Made by a program: the position numbers and the translations under genes. Positions 59,343 to 64,000 of a stretch of DNA of 64,000 nt are shown here, one piece after another (positions within the stretch are counted from its first letter, which is position 1; each line of letters opens with the position of its first letter). Location: positions 39,767-103,766 of the forward strand of contig CACGPU010000004.1 in assembly GCA_902575065.1 (NCBI GenBank), given 5' to 3'. Source of the stretch: an uncultured Alphaproteobacteria bacterium. GTDB lineage: Bacteria > Pseudomonadota > Alphaproteobacteria > HIMB59. The notes under the pieces were generated by a model. The model was given only the letters and a program-made list of their open reading frames with translations. It made no database searches and was not told the origin of the DNA.

Positions 59343-60277
59343 TTAGATGCTCTTCGCAATCTATCATTTATAGCGATTCCTATTTTCTTATAAGGAATAG
59401 GTGCGATACTTATATTTTTATATTGGTCGTCGTTATCTGCTAAAAAAATAAAATGATAAAGATTTTTGGCAGCTTCAATTAAATTTCTATTCTTACTTAA
59501 ATTTTTGAATTGATATCTCTTGTTTGCTCCAAAGTTTATATAAGCAGATTTTTTTTTAGCATTTTTGACATTTAAATATATTTTCTTCTTGGGAGAATAA
59601 TGTTTTTTTGAAGTTCCAGGAAAACTTAAATTTTTGTTATATTTACTAATAACCATATAGGGTAATATTTTTTTCACATTTTCTAATGATATAAACCCTG
59701 GTCTTATTATGTTCAATTTGTTATCAGATATTTTAATTAAAGTTGACTCGATACCAACTTTACATTTTCCATCATCTACAATTAATAAATTTGTCTCTAT
59801 AAATTGCTGAAAAACCATTTCACTGTTGATTGGGCTTAGTTGTTTAAATTTGTTTGCTGAGGGCATTACAAGGGGCTTACCTACTTTATAAATTAAATTT
59901 AATGTAAATTTATTATTTGGAACTCTTACAGCACACTCATTATTTAATGTAAGAGATTTGGGTATTTCGAGAGACTTCCTTTGTAAAACAAGAGTAAGAG
60001 GTCCAGGCCAAAATTCCTTAGCTAAAATTAAATTTTCATCATCTAACTTAAAAAATTTATCTACCATTTTTAAACTTGAACAATGAAATATTAATTTTTT
60101 TTTCAAAGGTCTTTTTTTTAATAAGAAAATTTTTTTTGCTGCTTTAATATTGGTTCCTAAACCAGCTAGCCCATAAACAGTTTCTGTTGGCAAAACTACT
60201 AATTCATCTTTTAATAGTTTAGACTTTAAGAAATGTGTAAGTTGCTTTGATAAATTTGATTTAACAATAATTGGCAT
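59339..60277 (-). CDS. L-threonylcarbamoyladenylate synthase (Sua5/YwlC family)
   Basis: DELVVLPTETVYGLAGLGTNIKAAKKIFLLKKRP, LVMPSANKFKQLSP, GIESTLIKISDNKLNIIRPG, SFPGTSKKHYSPK. Confidence 0.93.
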   Translation of the reverse strand: MPIIVKSNLSKQLTHFLKSKLLKDELVVLPTETVYGLAGLGTNIKAAKKIFLLKKRPLKKKLIFHCSSLKMVDKFFKLDDENLILAKEFWPGPLTLVLQRKSLEIPKSLTLNNECAVRVPNNKFTLNLIYKVGKPLVMPSANKFKQLSPINSEMVFQQFIETNLLIVDDGKCKVGIESTLIKISDNKLNIIRPGFISLENVKKILPYMVISKYNKNLSFPGTSKKHYSPKKKIYLNVKNAKKKSAYINFGANKRYQFKNLSKNRNLIEAAKNLYHFIFLADNDDQYKNISIAPIPYKKIGIAINDRLRRASK

Positions 60278-60342
60278 AATTTACATAATTAGATATATTT
60301 TTAGTATTCAGTTAAGATTAATTAATATTATTTTACAACTTT

Positions 60343-61626
60343 ATGAATATATGCGCCATTATTCTTTCTGCCGGAAAGAGCAAAAGATTTAAATCACCTA
60401 AACCAAAATTTCTTCATGAAATATCTGGTAAAGAGTTAATACAGTATAATTTAGATGCACTAAATAAAATTAAACAAGTAAAAAAAACTTTTATTATTTC
60501 AAGTAAAGCTAATAAAAAATATTTTATTCATGAAAAAGTATTTATTCAAAATCCAATAGACGGTACTGGTGGAGCTTTTAAACAATTTTATAAATACAAT
60601 AATAAATTTGATTATTTCTTATTGACCTTAGCAGACACACCTATTTTCGATTATAAAATACTCTCTGATTTTGTTTCAAAAGGTGTAAAGAATGATGATG
60701 ACTTATCAGTTCTTACACAAAATGTAAGAAACCCAAAAGGATATGGAAGAGTAGTTAAAAAAAATAATTTATTAATTAGTATTATTGAAGAAAATGAATG
60801 TTCAAACGAAGAGAAATTAATCAATGAGATAAATACTGGCATATTTTTAATTTCAAAAAAAGCTGCATTAAATTTAAAATTAATAAAAAAAAATAAAAAT
60901 AAGAATGAATTTTATATTACTGATTTAGTAAATGTCTGTTTAAATAAAAAACTTAAAATGACTACTTTTTTAAATAAAGCCACAGTCATATCAGGTGCTA
61001 ACACCTTAAATGATCTTAATAAATTGGAAACATTATCTCAAGATTTTATAAAGAAAAAATTAATAGATAGCGGTGTTAGAATTATTCATCCTGATACGGT
61101 TTATATAGAGAGCAATGTTAGTATCGCTCCGGGAGTAGTAATTGAGCCACATGTTGTTATAAAAAAAAATGTAAGCATCAAAAGTAATTCTATTATTAAG
61201 TCCTTTTCTTATATTGAAAATTCCACAATAGGTAATAACTGCTCCATTGGCCCTTATGCAAGAATAAGACCTGAGGTTATTATCGCAGATGACGTAAAAA
61301 TTGGTAATTTTGTTGAGATTAAAAAATCAAAATTATCAAAGGGAGTAAAAGTAAATCATTTAAGTTATATCGGAGACTCATTTATAGGAACAAATAGCAA
61401 TATTGGGGCTGGAACTATTACTTGTAATTATGATGGAAAAAATAAGCTGAAATGCAAAATAGGTAATAATACCTTTATTGGCTCAAATTCTTCTATTATT
61501 GCACCTGTTAATATAGGCAATAAAGTATACATAGCTGCAGGATCTGTAATTACTAAATCAATACCAAATAATCATTTTTCAATAGCCAGATCAAAACAGA
61601 AAAATAAAATTAATAATAAAAAATAA
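60343..61626 (+). CDS. glmU: bifunctional UDP-GlcNAc pyrophosphorylase / glucosamine-1-P acetyltransferase
   Basis: ICAIILSAGKSKRFKSPKPKFLHEI; hexapeptide repeats; HLSYIGDSFIGTNSNIGAGTITCNYDGKNK. Confidence 0.94.
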   Translation: MNICAIILSAGKSKRFKSPKPKFLHEISGKELIQYNLDALNKIKQVKKTFIISSKANKKYFIHEKVFIQNPIDGTGGAFKQFYKYNNKFDYFLLTLADTPIFDYKILSDFVSKGVKNDDDLSVLTQNVRNPKGYGRVVKKNNLLISIIEENECSNEEKLINEINTGIFLISKKAALNLKLIKKNKNKNEFYITDLVNVCLNKKLKMTTFLNKATVISGANTLNDLNKLETLSQDFIKKKLIDSGVRIIHPDTVYIESNVSIAPGVVIEPHVVIKKNVSIKSNSIIKSFSYIENSTIGNNCSIGPYARIRPEVIIADDVKIGNFVEIKKSKLSKGVKVNHLSYIGDSFIGTNSNIGAGTITCNYDGKNKLKCKIGNNTFIGSNSSIIAPVNIGNKVYIAAGSVITKSIPNNHFSIARSKQKNKINNKK

Positions 61627-63422
61627 TGTGCGGTATAGTTGGTATCTTAAATTCATCTTCTTTAAAGAATAACTCTATAGATATTTTAAAAAAGCTGGAA
61701 TATAGAGGGTATGACTCTGCTGGCATTTCCTTGTTTTCAAAAGAACGAATAAAAACCATTAAAAGTGTCGGCAAAATATCAGAACTAAAAAATAAAGCTC
61801 AAAATGTATCAGATAAAAATTTTTATGGTGTGATAGGTCATACAAGATGGGCAACACATGGAGTTGTTAGCAAAAATAATGCTCATCCATTTGCAAATGA
61901 TGATCTCACTTTAGTTTGTAATGGTATTATTGAAAACTATAGAAAAATTCAAAATCGATTTGTAGAAATTCCTAAAAATATTCAATCAGATACTGAAATC
62001 AGTTTTTACTTTCTCACCTATTTAGTCAATAAATATAAAAATTCAGATGAAGCTATTAGAGTGTTTAAAAGTGTAATTAAAGGAAACTACGCTTTTGTTA
62101 TATTTATAAAAAAAAATAATTGTTTTTACTTATTAAAAAATGGCAGTCCAATCGCCTTATCACATAATAGAAACTCCTCTTACATATGCTCAGATTCATC
62201 TATTTTATCTAATTATAGTGATAAGATTTATCATCTTAAAGATGGTGATATTATTAAAATTCAGCAGTCTAAAATATCTAGTTTAAATAAAGCTAAAATA
62301 CTCTTCGAAAAAAATGAAATTAAACAAAACCCATATGATAAAGGAAAATATCAACATTATATGTTGAAAGAGATTCATGAGCAGCCTGAAGTTATAAAAA
62401 CTACTCAAAAAAATTATGTAAAAGAATTTTTTAATGATTTTGAAAGCAAATTTAAAAATTTAATTTTAAACAAAAAAATAATATTTGTTGGATGTGGTAC
62501 TGCATACCATGCCTGTTTAGTTGGTGAGTATTACTTTAATAAATATACAAATATAGATACTTCATCAGAATTAGCTTCCGAGCTTAGATATAAAAAAATA
62601 AATAAAGACGAAAAAATTTTATTTATTTTTATTTCACAATCTGGTGAAACCATGGATACCTTGATGGCTCTAAAATATATCAAAAAAAACAAACATTCCT
62701 CTATAGTCATCACTAATTCTTTGCAGAGTAGTATGGTAAGAGAGGCTGATGTAACCATACCTACTTATGCTGATAAAGAAGTTGGTGTAGCCTCAACTAA
62801 AGCTTTTACTTGTCAAATATTGAGCTTAGCCAATCTTTCTATTGAAATTGGTAAAATGACAAATTCCATATCGAAAAAAGATTATAATAAGAATTTAGCA
62901 ATTCTAAAGTTATTACCAATAAAGCTGAAAAAATTAATAAATGATTTTACACCAGAGGCGAAAAAAATTGCAAAAAAATTAAGCCAATCTGATACTTGTT
63001 ATTTTATTGGAAGGAATATTGTATACCCAATAGCATTAGAGGGATCCTTGAAATTAAAAGAGATATCTTATATGCATAGCGAAGGCTTTCCAGGAGGAGA
63101 GATGAAACATGGCCCAATCGCATTGATCGATAAAAAATCATTAACAATTTGCTTATCGCCAAATAACGAACTATATGAGAAATCTATTTCTAATGCTGAG
63201 GAAATCGCTGCTAGAAATGGTAAGGTTATAATTTTATCTAGTGTTAAAATTCACAGAAAATCATTAAACACACATGATGTAAGCCTACCCAAAGAAAACT
63301 TTATTGACACACCTTTCATTTATACTATTCCTCTTCAACTCATTTCATATTATTTTGCTCTTAATGAAGGTACTGATATTGATCAACCAAGGAATCTCGC
63401 TAAATCAGTTACCGTTGAATAA
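61626..63422 (+). CDS. glmS: glutamine--fructose-6-phosphate aminotransferase
   Basis: MCGIVGILNSSSLKNNSIDILKKLEYRGYDSAGISLF, GHTRWATHGVVSKNNAHPF, GCGTAYHACLVGEYYF, SQSGETMDTLMAL, C-term LAKSVTVE. Confidence 0.98.
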   Translation: MCGIVGILNSSSLKNNSIDILKKLEYRGYDSAGISLFSKERIKTIKSVGKISELKNKAQNVSDKNFYGVIGHTRWATHGVVSKNNAHPFANDDLTLVCNGIIENYRKIQNRFVEIPKNIQSDTEISFYFLTYLVNKYKNSDEAIRVFKSVIKGNYAFVIFIKKNNCFYLLKNGSPIALSHNRNSSYICSDSSILSNYSDKIYHLKDGDIIKIQQSKISSLNKAKILFEKNEIKQNPYDKGKYQHYMLKEIHEQPEVIKTTQKNYVKEFFNDFESKFKNLILNKKIIFVGCGTAYHACLVGEYYFNKYTNIDTSSELASELRYKKINKDEKILFIFISQSGETMDTLMALKYIKKNKHSSIVITNSLQSSMVREADVTIPTYADKEVGVASTKAFTCQILSLANLSIEIGKMTNSISKKDYNKNLAILKLLPIKLKKLINDFTPEAKKIAKKLSQSDTCYFIGRNIVYPIALEGSLKLKEISYMHSEGFPGGEMKHGPIALIDKKSLTICLSPNNELYEKSISNAEEIAARNGKVIILSSVKIHRKSLNTHDVSLPKENFIDTPFIYTIPLQLISYYFALNEGTDIDQPRNLAKSVTVE

Positions 63423-63439
63423 ATTGAATACTATTTAAT

Positions 63440-64000
63440 ATGAATATCGAAGTTGATAATGAGATTTTGGCTAGTGTGATTGACGCTCGGTTTGGTATCA
63501 AACCACAGCTTTCTTCAAGTATTGAAAAAGCTAATTTCAAACAAACTATTTTTTTCCCTGAGGATAAATTGAAATCAAATACATTTAATTCAGTGCCTTT
63601 AGACACATATGGAATAATCAATAAATCTAAGTTATTTACAAGAGAACCTATTACAGGAGAACAAATATCTTATTTAATTAATGATAATGGCTACACTGTT
63701 AAAGATAATAATCCAGATATTAAAATCCAAACAACAGATTATAAAATTTTTTATAGATTTGAAATCAATGAGACTCAACACAAATATTGCTCATCAATTT
63801 TTACTAATTTAAAATTTAAAAAAATAAATATTGTTTTTCCAAATAGCAGCACAATACACTTTTTTTCTGATAATATATCCCTTTTAAAAAAATATATTAA
63901 GAAAATTGCTAATAAAAAAATTCAAGAGAGTGATCTTATTAAAATCAAAGTCCCAACTAGTTTATCTATTTATTACTCTAAAAATAATAATACCAAAGAG
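63440..64000 (+). CDS. hypothetical protein, truncated by window edge
   Basis: Open frame from ATG 63440 (MNIEVDNEILASVIDARFGIKPQLSSSIEKANFKQTIFFPEDKLKSNTFNSVPLDTYGIINKSKLF...) to window end without a stop, 17 nt after glmS; no family recognised. Confidence 0.6.
   Translation, partial: MNIEVDNEILASVIDARFGIKPQLSSSIEKANFKQTIFFPEDKLKSNTFNSVPLDTYGIINKSKLFTREPITGEQISYLINDNGYTVKDNNPDIKIQTTDYKIFYRFEINETQHKYCSSIFTNLKFKKINIVFPNSSTIHFFSDNISLLKKYIKKIANKKIQESDLIKIKVPTSLSIYYSKNNNTKE

Noticed and set aside
1-64000. CRISPR arrays, tRNA/rRNA genes, IS elements, prophage, toxin-antitoxin or defence systems
   Set aside because: Intergenic gaps are almost all under 120 nt; no regularly spaced repeats, no tRNA-like cloverleafs, no transposase/integrase or recognisable defence proteins were seen.

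Overview
AT-rich, extremely compact bacterial chromosome segment. Gene content and order (ALA synthase hemA, TrcR/DUF1013, DUF4164-zapA, yebC-tol-pal-cpoB-tilS-ftsH-glmM, murG...ftsZ-lpxC) point to a streamlined marine-type alphaproteobacterium; this taxonomic reading is inference. About 58 protein-coding genes are supported. I found no rRNA, tRNA, CRISPR array, IS element or prophage. Main blocks: (1) a haem biosynthesis island (hemJ, F, H, E, B, C with an atypical C-terminal domain, plus ALAS hemA); (2) a photolyase / FAD oxidoreductase / DUF1365 / cyclopropane-fatty-acid-synthase-like / DUF3833 block; (3) tkt-gap-fba without pgk; (4) yebC - small PD-(D/E)xK-like nuclease - tolQRAB-pal-cpoB-tilS-ftsH-glmM - short HisZ-like - purA; (5) rpoH / rluD / murG-murC-murB-ddl-ftsQAZ-lpxC; (6) an agmatine/putrescine module (aguA-aguB, pot-type ABC transporter, puuA/puuB-like genes); (7) glmU-glmS. 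Most of the window is ordinary core genome. The best candidates for something new are a small resolvase-like nuclease in the slot where ruvCAB-ybgC would be expected, a photolyase with no canonical start codon for its conserved N-terminus, a HemC with a long divergent C-terminal domain in an otherwise hemD-less haem cluster, a truncated HisZ-like protein coupled to purA, and an orphan AlaDh/PNT-like N-terminal domain. All family assignments come from motif recognition by eye; no searches were run.
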